Positions 34,511 through 42,843 of a stretch of 64,000 nt of DNA are shown here, one piece after another; position 1 is the first letter of the stretch; each line of letters opens with the position of its first letter. Both the position numbers and the translations under genes were made by a program. The DNA comes from Beutenbergia cavernae DSM 12333 (GTDB taxonomy: Bacteria > Actinomycetota > Actinomycetes > Actinomycetales > Beutenbergiaceae): the NCBI RefSeq assembly GCF_000023105.1, contig NC_012669.1, forward strand, positions 1,922,001 to 1,986,000, given 5' to 3'. The notes below the pieces were generated by a model. It made no database searches. It was given only the letters and a program-made list of their open reading frames with translations, and had not been told where the DNA came from.

Positions 34511-35488
34511 ATGACCAGCCAGCTGGCGAACCCCGACACACCGGGGGTGCAGCGGGAGGTAGCACCGCGCCGCAATCGGCGGCGGGTGTCCGAGACACGG
34601 CACGAGGGCGGCGTGCGGCGCAAGGACAACACGATGGCCTACCTCATGGTAGGCCCGGTCGTGATCCTCCTGTCGATCTTCGTGGTGTGGCCGGTGATCT
34701 ACGCGGGCTACCTGAGCTTCTTCAACTGGAGCTTCTACGTCGAGCCGGTCTTCGTCGGGCTCCGGAACTTCCGGAACGTGCTCAACGACCCCTACTTCAT
34801 GCAGGCGATCTGGCGCGGGCTGCGCTTCGCGCTCATCGTCGTCCCGATCCAGCTCGTCATCGCGTTCCTGTTCGCCTCCCTCGTCAAGGCGGTGGGCAGC
34901 AAGATCGCGACGACGCTGAAGGTCAGCATCTACCTGCCGACGATCATCTCCGGCGTCATCGCGTCGATCATCTTCGTCCTCATCTACAACTACCCGGGCG
35001 GGATCCTCAACGCGTTCGTCGGGCTGTTCGGGATGGAGCCCCAGGCCTGGCTCGGCGATGTCCAGCTGGCGCTCGGAGCGATAGCGATCCCGGCGATCTG
35101 GCTCGGCACGGGCATCGGTGCGCTCATCATGCTCGCGGGGATCATCGACATCCCGGAGAGCTACTACGAGGCGGCGAGGCTCGAGGGTGCGAACTGGTTC
35201 CAGCAGACGTTCTTCATCACGATCCCGTTGCTGCGGAACATCATCCTGTACCTGCTCATCGCGGGCTTCACCGGCGCGATCCAGCAGTACGAGCTCCCGC
35301 TGGTCATGACGAACGGCGGGCCGCTGCGTTCGACCGAGCTGCCGAACCTGTACATCTTCAACCACTTCCGGACCGACGACTACGTCGGGTTCTCGATCGC
35401 CGCGGCGTTCCTGCTGTTCATCGTGCTGGGATCCATCTCGGCGGCGATCTTCAAGGTGCTCAACTCGGAGAAGGCGGTGGACGGCTGA
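34511..35488 (+). CDS. ABC transporter permease, locus importer 2 (MalF type)
   Basis: A 325-residue permease with a polar N-terminal tail of about 40 residues and six transmembrane segments starting at AYLMVGPVVILLSIFVVWPVIYAGY. The EAA loop is ESYYEAARLEGANWFQQTFFITIP. ATG start after GAGGAGGCACGAG. The stop overlaps the ATG of the next permease (TGATG). It is shared, presumably, by the two binding proteins encoded at 33066 and 36426. Confidence 0.94.
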   Translation: MTSQLANPDTPGVQREVAPRRNRRRVSETRHEGGVRRKDNTMAYLMVGPVVILLSIFVVWPVIYAGYLSFFNWSFYVEPVFVGLRNFRNVLNDPYFMQAIWRGLRFALIVVPIQLVIAFLFASLVKAVGSKIATTLKVSIYLPTIISGVIASIIFVLIYNYPGGILNAFVGLFGMEPQAWLGDVQLALGAIAIPAIWLGTGIGALIMLAGIIDIPESYYEAARLEGANWFQQTFFITIPLLRNIILYLLIAGFTGAIQQYELPLVMTNGGPLRSTELPNLYIFNHFRTDDYVGFSIAAAFLLFIVLGSISAAIFKVLNSEKAVDG

Positions 35489-36396
35489 TGGCCGCTGTGT
35501 CGCAGGTGGCGTTCGACCCGGAGGCGCTGGCGAAGAGCGCGCAGAAGGTGCGCCGTCGCCGTCCGATGGACCGCTCGCCCAAGGGCGTCGCCGTCCTCGT
35601 CGGAAAGATCCTCGGGGGCCTGCTGCTGGTGTTCCTGGCGCTCTTCCCGCTCGCGTGGATGGTCGTGGCCGGCTTCAAGGCGAAGACCGAGGTCGTGCGC
35701 ACGCCGTTCCAGTTCTTCCCCGACGTCTGGCTGTGGGAGAACTACGTCCAGATCTTCTCCGACCCGACGTTCGTGCGGGCGATGTACATCACGTTCATCG
35801 GCGCCGTGCTGTTCACCATGCTGAGCCTCACCGTGAACTCGCTCGCCGCGTACGCGTTCGCCCGCCTGGAGTTCGACTTCAAGCGCACGATCTGGGTGTT
35901 CACCATCACGACGATGTTCATCCCGGGGATGGCGATCCTCGTGACCAGCTTCATCGTCGTCACGAAGCTGTACATGCTCGACACGCTCGCCGTGCTGGTC
36001 ATCCCCGGTGCGGCCGCCGCCGCTCACGTGTTCTTCATGCGGCAGTTCTACCTGAACGTCCCGCTGGCGCTGGAGGAGGCGGCGATGCTCGACGGCGCGA
36101 GCCGCTGGGGCATCTACCGGCACATCTTCCTCCCGATGTCCGGCCCGGTGTTCGTCGTCGTCGGCATGACGTCGTTCCTCGCGTTCTGGAACTCCTACGT
36201 CTGGCCGATCCTCACGATTACCAGTCTGGATCTCTACCAGATCCAGCAGTACCTGGCGACGTTCCGTTCCGAGCGGTCGACCGAGATGGGTCTCCTGATG
36301 GCGGGTTCGACGCTCGCGGCGCTGCCGGTCATCCTTCTGTTCCTCGTCTTCCAGCGCTACATCATCGGCGGCATCAAGATCGCCGGGCTCAAGTAG
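35488..36396 (+). CDS. ABC transporter permease, locus importer 2 (MalG type)
   Basis: A 302-residue permease with a 40-residue cytoplasmic tail, then six transmembrane segments from GKILGGLLLVFLALFPLAWMVV. FKAKTEVVRTPFQFFP after helix 1 and EAA loop LALEEAAMLDGASRWGIYRHIFLP are typical of the class. It overlaps the preceding stop by one base. A short 29-base gap with CTCTGAGGAGAGAC precedes the second binding-protein gene, so both belong to one transcript. Confidence 0.94.
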   Translation: MAAVSQVAFDPEALAKSAQKVRRRRPMDRSPKGVAVLVGKILGGLLLVFLALFPLAWMVVAGFKAKTEVVRTPFQFFPDVWLWENYVQIFSDPTFVRAMYITFIGAVLFTMLSLTVNSLAAYAFARLEFDFKRTIWVFTITTMFIPGMAILVTSFIVVTKLYMLDTLAVLVIPGAAAAAHVFFMRQFYLNVPLALEEAAMLDGASRWGIYRHIFLPMSGPVFVVVGMTSFLAFWNSYVWPILTITSLDLYQIQQYLATFRSERSTEMGLLMAGSTLAALPVILLFLVFQRYIIGGIKIAGLK

Positions 36397-36425
36397 CTCG
36401 TCACCTCTGGCCTCTGAGGAGAGAC

Positions 36426-37790
36426 ATGGGTACCTCGGTCGTGTCACGGAGGGCGGTGCTCGGTGCAGCGGGCGCCGCCGCTGGCCTCCCGCTGCTGTCC
36501 GCGTGCGGAGCGGGCGCACCGGGGGAGAGGGCACCGGACGACGACGGCGGCGGCTCTGCCGGCGCTGTCACGATCCAGATGTGGCAGGACCAGTTCAGCA
36601 CCGAGGACAACGCGTGGTACGCGTCGAAGGTGGAGGCCTTCAACGCCGCCCAGGACGAGATCCGGGTCGAGCTCGTCGTGGTCCCCGGCGACGCGTGGGA
36701 GCAGAAGATGACCGCCGCGCAGGCGGCGGGCACGGCTCCAGACATGTACACGCTCAACTACTCGGAGGTGCAGCCGAAGGCGCGGAACGGCGAGCTCGCG
36801 CCGATCGAGGAGCTCGTCGACTCGGCCGGCTGGGACGATCTCGACCCGCGGTTCCGCGACGCCGTCACCGTGGGGGGCAGCCACTTCGCCTACCCGATGC
36901 TTTACGAGCCGAGCTCGCTGCTGTTCTTCCGGACGGACCTGTTCGAGCAGGCGGGTCTCGACCCGTCGGCGCCTCCGACGAGCTGGGAGGAGCTGATCGC
37001 GGCGGCCGCTGCCGTGAAGGCGAGCGTCGACGACGTCGTGCCGTTCCAGACCGCCCAGAACCTCGTCGACCTGTCCTGGAGCACATGGGGGCTGCAGATG
37101 AACGCCGCCGGCCACCTGCCCATCAGTGACGACTGGTCGACGTCGCTCGCCGACGATCCCGCCTACGGCGTCCTGCTCGAGACGTACCAGCGGCTCATGG
37201 CGGACGGGCTGCTCGCGCCGCAGGCGCTCGCGGGGTACGGCGACATCACGCCGCTCGCCCAGGGCCAGCTCGCGATGCAGGCGTGCGGCTCGTGGGCGAT
37301 CAGCGTGCTCGTGACGGACTACGCGGACCTCGTGCCGAACCTGGCTGTCGCGCCGCTGCCATCGTTCGACGGCGACCTGACGAAGCCGACCGGGACGCTG
37401 GGCGGCTGGTCCCTCGGCGTCGACGCACGGTCCGAGCACCCGGCGGAAGCCGCCGCCGTCATCTCCTGGCTCTTGGCTGAGGACCCGACGGTCCCCGGCG
37501 ACTACTTCGCCGCCACGAGCCAGACCAAGTTCTCGCCTCGCGCGAGCGTCGCCGATGCCATCGCCGCCGACGCGGACACGTCGGTGAATCCCTGGTACGA
37601 CGTGCTCGTGGGCTCCGTGATCGATCACCAGATCCTGGAGCCGACGTACGACTGGTCCGTCAGCGAGGCGTTCGGCACCGCTCTGGAGAAGGCACAGCAG
37701 GGCCAGGACATCGCCGCAGCACAGGCGACGGCGCACTCCGACATCACTCGCGCGATCGAGGAGAAGGGACTCGCCGGGCAGAACGGCTGA
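36426..37790 (+). CDS. ABC transporter substrate-binding lipoprotein, locus importer 2 (second of two)
   Basis: A 454-residue lipoprotein with a Tat-like SRRAVLGAAG and lipobox LSAC near residue 24. It parallels the protein at 33066 segment by segment (IQMWQDQFSTEDNAWY, VPGDAWEQKMTAAQAAG, WSTWGLQMNAAGHLPISDDWS, YGDITPLAQGQLAMQACGSW). The pair therefore arose by duplication and may present two related ligands, for instance oligosaccharides of different length or branching, to one permease pair (inference). RBS GAGGAGAGAC. Confidence 0.93.
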   Translation: MGTSVVSRRAVLGAAGAAAGLPLLSACGAGAPGERAPDDDGGGSAGAVTIQMWQDQFSTEDNAWYASKVEAFNAAQDEIRVELVVVPGDAWEQKMTAAQAAGTAPDMYTLNYSEVQPKARNGELAPIEELVDSAGWDDLDPRFRDAVTVGGSHFAYPMLYEPSSLLFFRTDLFEQAGLDPSAPPTSWEELIAAAAAVKASVDDVVPFQTAQNLVDLSWSTWGLQMNAAGHLPISDDWSTSLADDPAYGVLLETYQRLMADGLLAPQALAGYGDITPLAQGQLAMQACGSWAISVLVTDYADLVPNLAVAPLPSFDGDLTKPTGTLGGWSLGVDARSEHPAEAAAVISWLLAEDPTVPGDYFAATSQTKFSPRASVADAIAADADTSVNPWYDVLVGSVIDHQILEPTYDWSVSEAFGTALEKAQQGQDIAAAQATAHSDITRAIEEKGLAGQNG

Positions 37791-37861
37791 CGCCCGACAG
37801 GCTCCGTACGATCGTCCCCCTGACGCGACCCTGACCCGACCCCTCGAGCCTGGAGCCATCC

Positions 37862-40459
37862 GTGACCGAGCACGCCCCCGTCCCGCACACCCGCGGCCGC
37901 CACATCGCGATGCCGCTCGGCGGGATCGGCACCGGGAACGTCGCGATCGGTGCCGACGGGGGCTTGCGTCAGTGGCAGCTGCACAACATCGGCAACCACC
38001 ACGGCGACCTGCCGGGGAGCCTGTTCGCCGTCCGCGTCTCGCAGTGGGAGCCGCCGCTCGACGAGGTGCGTGTGCTCCAGGCACCCGCCGCGCCCGCGGG
38101 GAACACGCGCACGCCCATGGTGGACGACGACCACGTGCCCGACTGGCAGCGGGAGCTCGCGGCGGCCCACGGCGTCACGGCCACGACGATCAGCGCCACC
38201 TACCCGGTCGCGCGGGTCGCGTACGACCTGGGGGAGGTGCCGCTGGCGATCGAGCTCGAGGCGACCACGCCGCTCGTCCCGCTGGACGAGGCGGCGTCGT
38301 CCCTGCCGGTGGCCATGTTCACGTTCACGCTGCGCAACGCGGGGACGTTCCCGGTGCACGGCTACCTCGCGGGAGCGCTGCAGAACGCCGTCGGGTACGA
38401 CGGCGTCACGCCGATCGACGGTACGCGGTTCCGCGGCTACGGCGGCAACACCAACCGGGTGCGCAGGCGCGCCTCGTGGACCGACCTCGTCATGACGAAC
38501 GACTCGCTGCCGCCGGAGCACCCCGGCGCCGGATCCATGGCCCTGGCGTGCGACGACCCCCGGGCGAGCGCGCTGCCGGCGTACTCCGGCACCGAGGAGC
38601 TCCTCGCGTTCCTGCGGTCCCGGTCGATGGGCGGCGACACAGCCCGCTTCACCGGCGCGCCCTGGGCCGCCGACTCGCACGCCGAGGGGCCCGGGGCGGC
38701 GCGCGGGCCCAGTCCCGCCGCCGAGACCTGGCTGGGCGCCCTCGCCTCCCGGTTCCACGTCGAGCCCGGCGAGTCCACGACCGTGCGGTTCCTCATGGCC
38801 TGGCACTTCCCGAACCGCTATGTGAACTTCACGCAGTTCGGCCCCGAGCGCCCGGAGTGGGGGCCGACGAGGTTCTGGATCGGCAACCACTACACGCTCG
38901 CGCACGACGACGCCGCCGCGGTCATCGCCGACGTGACGAGCCGCTGGGACGAGCTGCTCGCGCCGACGCGGCGCTGGACGGACCTCCTGGCCGGCTCCGC
39001 GCTCGACGCCACGGCCGCCTCCCATCTGGCGACCCAGGCCGTGGTGCTGCGCAGCCCCACGTGCTTCCGTACCGCCGACGGGGCCTTCTACGGCTTCGAG
39101 GGCGTGAACGGGGTGTCGACGCGAGGCCATGCGGGCGACGTCGGCGGCTCCTGCCCGCTCAACTGCACGCACGTGTGGAACTACGCGCAGGCGCTCGCGC
39201 GGCTCTTTCCCGGCCTCGAGGCGTCGATGCGCGCCACGGAGCTCGACGTCATGCAGGTCCCGGAGCGCCACACGCACGCGGGTGCCGTCCCGCACCGCGT
39301 GCTGCTCCCGCGGTACGTGCCCCAGATGTGGGACGTGCCCATCGGCGGCCCGGAGGAGCCTGCGCTCGACGGCATGCTCGGCGTCCTGCTCAAGACGTAC
39401 CGCGAGGTGCGGAGCGGCGCGATCGGGCTCGGCCACCTGGCGGCCTCGTGGCCCCGGCTCATGCTCCTCCTGGACCATGTGCGTGGTCGGTGGGACCCCA
39501 GCGGGTCGGGCGTCCTGCGCGGGGTCCAGCCCTCGACCCACGACATCGACCTGCGCGGCGTCAACACGTTCATGGGCACGCTCTGGCTCGCCGCGCTGCG
39601 CGCGTGCGAGGAGATGGCGCTCCGCCTCGCCGCGGACCCGCACCACGCCGACGCGCTCGGCGGTGCCACGCTCGGTCGCGAGCTGGCCGCGGAGCTGCAC
39701 GCGCTGTTCGAGCGGGGGAGCGCCGCGTACGACGAGATCTGCTTCACCGGGGAGTACTACCGGCAGGTGCTCGAGCCCGACGAGCCCACGCAGTTCCAGT
39801 GGGGAGACGGCTGCCTGTCCGACCAGCTCATCGGGCAGTGGTGGGCGCACCTGCTCGACCTCGGCCACGTGCTGCCCGCCGCGCACGTCCGCTCCGCCCT
39901 CCGGGCCGTCGTGGGGCACAACCTGCGCCGCGGGTTCGACGGCTGGGAGCACACGCAACGCGTGTACGCGGACGGCGACGACGTCGGCCTCCTCATGTGC
40001 ACGTGGCCGCACGGTGGGCGCCCCGAGGTCGCGACGCGGTACTGCGACGAGGTGTGGAGCGGGGTCGAGTACGAGGTGGCGGCGCACTGCCTGCTCGAAG
40101 GGCTCACCGCCGAGGGCCGGGCCATCCTCGACGGGCTCTGGGCCAGGCACGACGGCAGCCGCCGGAACCCGTTCAACGAGATCGAGTGCGGCGACCACTA
40201 CGCGCGCTCGATGGCCGGCTGGAGCGTGCTCGAGGCCGTCACCGGCCAGGTCTGGGACGCGCAGACGCGGACGTTGCGGGTGCGCCGGCCGAGCCGGGAC
40301 GGCGCGTGGTGGCCGGTGGTCCTGGACTCGGGCTGGGGTCGCGTGGTGCGTGACGGCGACGACGTCAGGCTCGACGCCTGGCACGGCGATCTGCGGGTCG
40401 CCGAGCTCGTGCTGGTCGACGACGAGGTGCCGCCCAGCCACGGCCGCGACATAGGCTAG
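37862..40459 (+). CDS. GH116-family glycoside hydrolase, predicted exo-D-arabinofuranosidase
   Basis: An 865-residue protein. The N-terminal beta-sandwich domain opens with HIAMPLGGIGTGNVAIGADGGLRQWQ, typical of GH116. The (alpha/alpha)6 catalytic domain starts after about residue 400 with GGSCPLNCTHVWNYAQALARLFPGLEASMR (Cys431, Cys435) and continues with GRWDPSG, FQWGDGCLSDQLIGQWWAHL and YARSMAGWSVLEAVTG. Some bacterial GH116 enzymes remove terminal beta-D-arabinofuranose from mycobacterial arabinan; others are beta-glucosidases or ceramidases. No signal peptide, so intracellular. The GTG start has GGAG 9 bases ahead. Last gene of the operator-controlled operon that begins at 30726. Confidence 0.87.
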   Translation: MTEHAPVPHTRGRHIAMPLGGIGTGNVAIGADGGLRQWQLHNIGNHHGDLPGSLFAVRVSQWEPPLDEVRVLQAPAAPAGNTRTPMVDDDHVPDWQRELAAAHGVTATTISATYPVARVAYDLGEVPLAIELEATTPLVPLDEAASSLPVAMFTFTLRNAGTFPVHGYLAGALQNAVGYDGVTPIDGTRFRGYGGNTNRVRRRASWTDLVMTNDSLPPEHPGAGSMALACDDPRASALPAYSGTEELLAFLRSRSMGGDTARFTGAPWAADSHAEGPGAARGPSPAAETWLGALASRFHVEPGESTTVRFLMAWHFPNRYVNFTQFGPERPEWGPTRFWIGNHYTLAHDDAAAVIADVTSRWDELLAPTRRWTDLLAGSALDATAASHLATQAVVLRSPTCFRTADGAFYGFEGVNGVSTRGHAGDVGGSCPLNCTHVWNYAQALARLFPGLEASMRATELDVMQVPERHTHAGAVPHRVLLPRYVPQMWDVPIGGPEEPALDGMLGVLLKTYREVRSGAIGLGHLAASWPRLMLLLDHVRGRWDPSGSGVLRGVQPSTHDIDLRGVNTFMGTLWLAALRACEEMALRLAADPHHADALGGATLGRELAAELHALFERGSAAYDEICFTGEYYRQVLEPDEPTQFQWGDGCLSDQLIGQWWAHLLDLGHVLPAAHVRSALRAVVGHNLRRGFDGWEHTQRVYADGDDVGLLMCTWPHGGRPEVATRYCDEVWSGVEYEVAAHCLLEGLTAEGRAILDGLWARHDGSRRNPFNEIECGDHYARSMAGWSVLEAVTGQVWDAQTRTLRVRRPSRDGAWWPVVLDSGWGRVVRDGDDVRLDAWHGDLRVAELVLVDDEVPPSHGRDIG

Positions 40460-40523
40460 GTGCCGTCCGCCGCCGGGTGCTGCCGCGGCGGTGCACCACG
40501 GGTGGACGACGGACGGGGGCAGG

Positions 40524-42227
40524 ATGCGGAAGGCCACGAGGTTCGCTGCTGTCGGAATCGCTGCCGTTCTCGCGCTCACCGGCTGCACGGGCGCCGGGGA
40601 GCTCGAGCCGGATCCCACCGCGGAGGCCACGACGGCGGCCATGACGACGGCGCCCGAGGAGGCGACCACGCTCGTCGCGGGCGACGATCCCGCTGCTCTC
40701 GCGATCACCGCGAGCCAGATGTTCTTCACGTCGGCCTCGATCGCCGTTCTCGCTGACGCCGGCGATCCCGCAGCCCAGCTGCGTGCGGCGTCGGTCGCCA
40801 CGCTGCTCGGCCTCCCGGTGCTGCTGACCGGGGCGTCCGAGTCGGCCGACGCGGACGTGGCCGCCGAGCTCGCCCGCCTCGACGCGACGACAGCCCTCAC
40901 GGTGGGGACCGACGTCGTGGTCCCGGAGGAGCCAGGACGGCAGCGCACGCGCGTGATCCCGGCACCGAGCGACCCGGACGACCTCGCGACGGTCGTCGGT
41001 CGGGAGATCACGGATGCCCAGGACGTCACGGCCGACGGCGAGATCGAGGCGCTCGCCGGCCTGGAGGTCCCGGGGAGCACGATCCTCACGCTCGTCCCCG
41101 AGCCGGGCGACGAGCCGACCGACGACGCGTCGGGCACGCCCGGCTCCACGGACGTCGACCCGGATGCGGGCGGGCTGCCGATCTTCCTCGACACGCAGGT
41201 CCAGGAGGGCGTGCTTGCGGTGTCGGACGGAGACACCGGCCAGGTGGCCGCTCTGGGGACGGCGCGCGCGGCAGGTGCCGACGTCCTCGTCGTCCCGAGC
41301 GGCGACACGCGGACGGATCCGGCGGCGATCCAGGCGATCGCCGCGCGAGCCGACGACCTCGTCGTGGGGTTCGGCTCGGCGCTCGGCGCACCGGAGGTGT
41401 TCACGAGCCGCATCGCGGCCGCCCGCACCGGCGTGGAGCTGCCGGCCGGGGGGCAGCTGGCCCTCCCCGGGGCGAGGTACGTGGCGCTCTACGGCAGCCC
41501 GGTGACGCCGACGCTCGGCGTGCTCGGCGAACAGGGGGTGGCCGAGACGATCGCCCGCGCTCAGCAGCACGCGGCCCCGTACGCCGCGCTGACCGACGAG
41601 CCCGTGGTCCCGGCGCTCGAGATCATCGTGACCGTGGCGTCGAGCTCGCCGGGCGACGACGGGAACTACTCGAACGAGTGGCCGAGCGAGACGTTCCGGC
41701 CGCTCGTCGACGCCGCGCACGAGGCAGGGATGTACGTCGTGCTCGATCTCCAGCCCGGCCGGACGTCGTTCCTCGACCAGGCGAAGCTGTACGCGGACCT
41801 GCTCGCGCTGCCGTACGTCGGCCTTGCGCTCGACCCCGAGTGGCGCCTCGGCCCGGACCAGGTGCACCTCGAGCAGATCGGATCCGTGGACATCGCCGAG
41901 GTCAACGAGGTCGTGACGTGGCTCGCGGACCTGACGGCCGAGAACCACCTCCCGCAGAAGATCCTCATCCTGCACCAGTTCAGCCTGTCGATGATCACGA
42001 ACCGGGGTGGGCTCGACACGTCCCGCGAGGAGCTGGCCGTCGTCATCCACGCCGACGGGCAGGGCAGCCAGGCGGCGAAGGCGGAGACGTGGGCGGCGCT
42101 GCACGCCGACGCACCGGAGGGCGTGTTCTGGGGCTGGAAGAACTTCTACGACGAGGACGCCCCGATGCTCACCCCCGAGCAGACGTTCGCGGTGACCCCG
42201 CTGCCGGACTTCGTGAGCTACCAGTAG
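40524..42227 (+). CDS. Lipoprotein of unknown function with CWB2-like N-terminal repeats
   Basis: A 567-residue lipoprotein: signal with lipobox LTGC near residues 19-22. Residues about 50-330 hold segments resembling cell-wall-binding CWB2 repeats (SASIAVLADAGDPAAQLRAASVATLLGLPVLLTGASE; later VLAVSDGDTGQVAALGTARAAGADVLVVPSG). The C-terminal 200 residues look like an alpha/beta barrel (YVVLDLQPGRTSFLDQAKLYADLLALPYVGLALDPEW, KILILHQFSLSMI, FWGWKNFYDED). No catalytic motif was recognised. It follows the GH116 gene by 64 bases without an AATCGATT site and may be separate from that operon. Confidence 0.75.
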   Translation: MRKATRFAAVGIAAVLALTGCTGAGELEPDPTAEATTAAMTTAPEEATTLVAGDDPAALAITASQMFFTSASIAVLADAGDPAAQLRAASVATLLGLPVLLTGASESADADVAAELARLDATTALTVGTDVVVPEEPGRQRTRVIPAPSDPDDLATVVGREITDAQDVTADGEIEALAGLEVPGSTILTLVPEPGDEPTDDASGTPGSTDVDPDAGGLPIFLDTQVQEGVLAVSDGDTGQVAALGTARAAGADVLVVPSGDTRTDPAAIQAIAARADDLVVGFGSALGAPEVFTSRIAAARTGVELPAGGQLALPGARYVALYGSPVTPTLGVLGEQGVAETIARAQQHAAPYAALTDEPVVPALEIIVTVASSSPGDDGNYSNEWPSETFRPLVDAAHEAGMYVVLDLQPGRTSFLDQAKLYADLLALPYVGLALDPEWRLGPDQVHLEQIGSVDIAEVNEVVTWLADLTAENHLPQKILILHQFSLSMITNRGGLDTSREELAVVIHADGQGSQAAKAETWAALHADAPEGVFWGWKNFYDEDAPMLTPEQTFAVTPLPDFVSYQ

Positions 42228-42315
42228 TCGCGGCGCGGACGATGGCGGGGCGGCGCGCACCCTGGCACGCTGAACCGTGCGACGCTCGCCGTCGCCCACG
42301 CGACGAGGAGGCACC

Positions 42316-42843
42316 ATGAGCCGATCGGCAGCCGACGAGACTCCCGACAAGGACCCGTCGCGCGGCTCCGGCGCACGCGGGACGACCGGCCCCGGCAGCG
42401 AGCCCGTAGCCGGGTCCGGAGCGGGATCCGCGGCGGGGTCCGCAGCGGGGTCGGGCAGCGGTCAGGGCCGGGCGGCGGCGGACGCGCCGAAGCCCTCCAG
42501 CGGCGTGGGGGAGAAGCAGGCGTCGCCCGGCGTGGTCATCGACATGTCGCGCAACCCGGTGGGGACGGCTGCCGTCATCGCCGCCGTGCTGCTCGTCGTC
42601 CTCGGGGTCATCGCGAACCTCATGCTGTTCAGCGGGGTGGACGACGTCGACAGCCTCCGCAGGTTCACCACCGTCCGTGACCTGCTCGGCATCATCCTCG
42701 GGACCGGCACGGTGGTGCTCGGGATCATCGGGCTGACGAGCCGGCGCACCCCCCGCTGGGGCGCGCTCGTCGGGCTCGGGATCGGGGCGTACGTCTTCCT
42801 CAGCTCGCTGGCCTCGTTCATCGGCTCACTCATGTTCGCGTGA
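42316..42843 (+). CDS. Small membrane protein with Gly/Ser-rich tail
   Basis: A 175-residue protein. The first 75 residues are low-complexity, rich in Gly, Ser and Ala (with repeated GSAAGS units). Three transmembrane segments follow: GTAAVIAAVLLVVLGVIANLMLF, LLGIILGTGTVVLGIIGLTS and WGALVGLGIGAYVFLSSLASFIGSL. No domain was recognised. RBS GAGGAGGCACC. It overlaps the next gene by four bases, so it is probably cotranslated with the metallophosphoesterase. Function unknown. Confidence 0.75.
   Translation: MSRSAADETPDKDPSRGSGARGTTGPGSEPVAGSGAGSAAGSAAGSGSGQGRAAADAPKPSSGVGEKQASPGVVIDMSRNPVGTAAVIAAVLLVVLGVIANLMLFSGVDDVDSLRRFTTVRDLLGIILGTGTVVLGIIGLTSRRTPRWGALVGLGIGAYVFLSSLASFIGSLMFA

Noticed and set aside
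37625-41428. Very long minus-strand reading frame opposite the GH116 and importer genes
   Set aside because: It is an antisense shadow produced by high GC and strong third-position bias. Its translation is rich in Arg, Ala and His without domains, while the plus-strand genes have clear family motifs.
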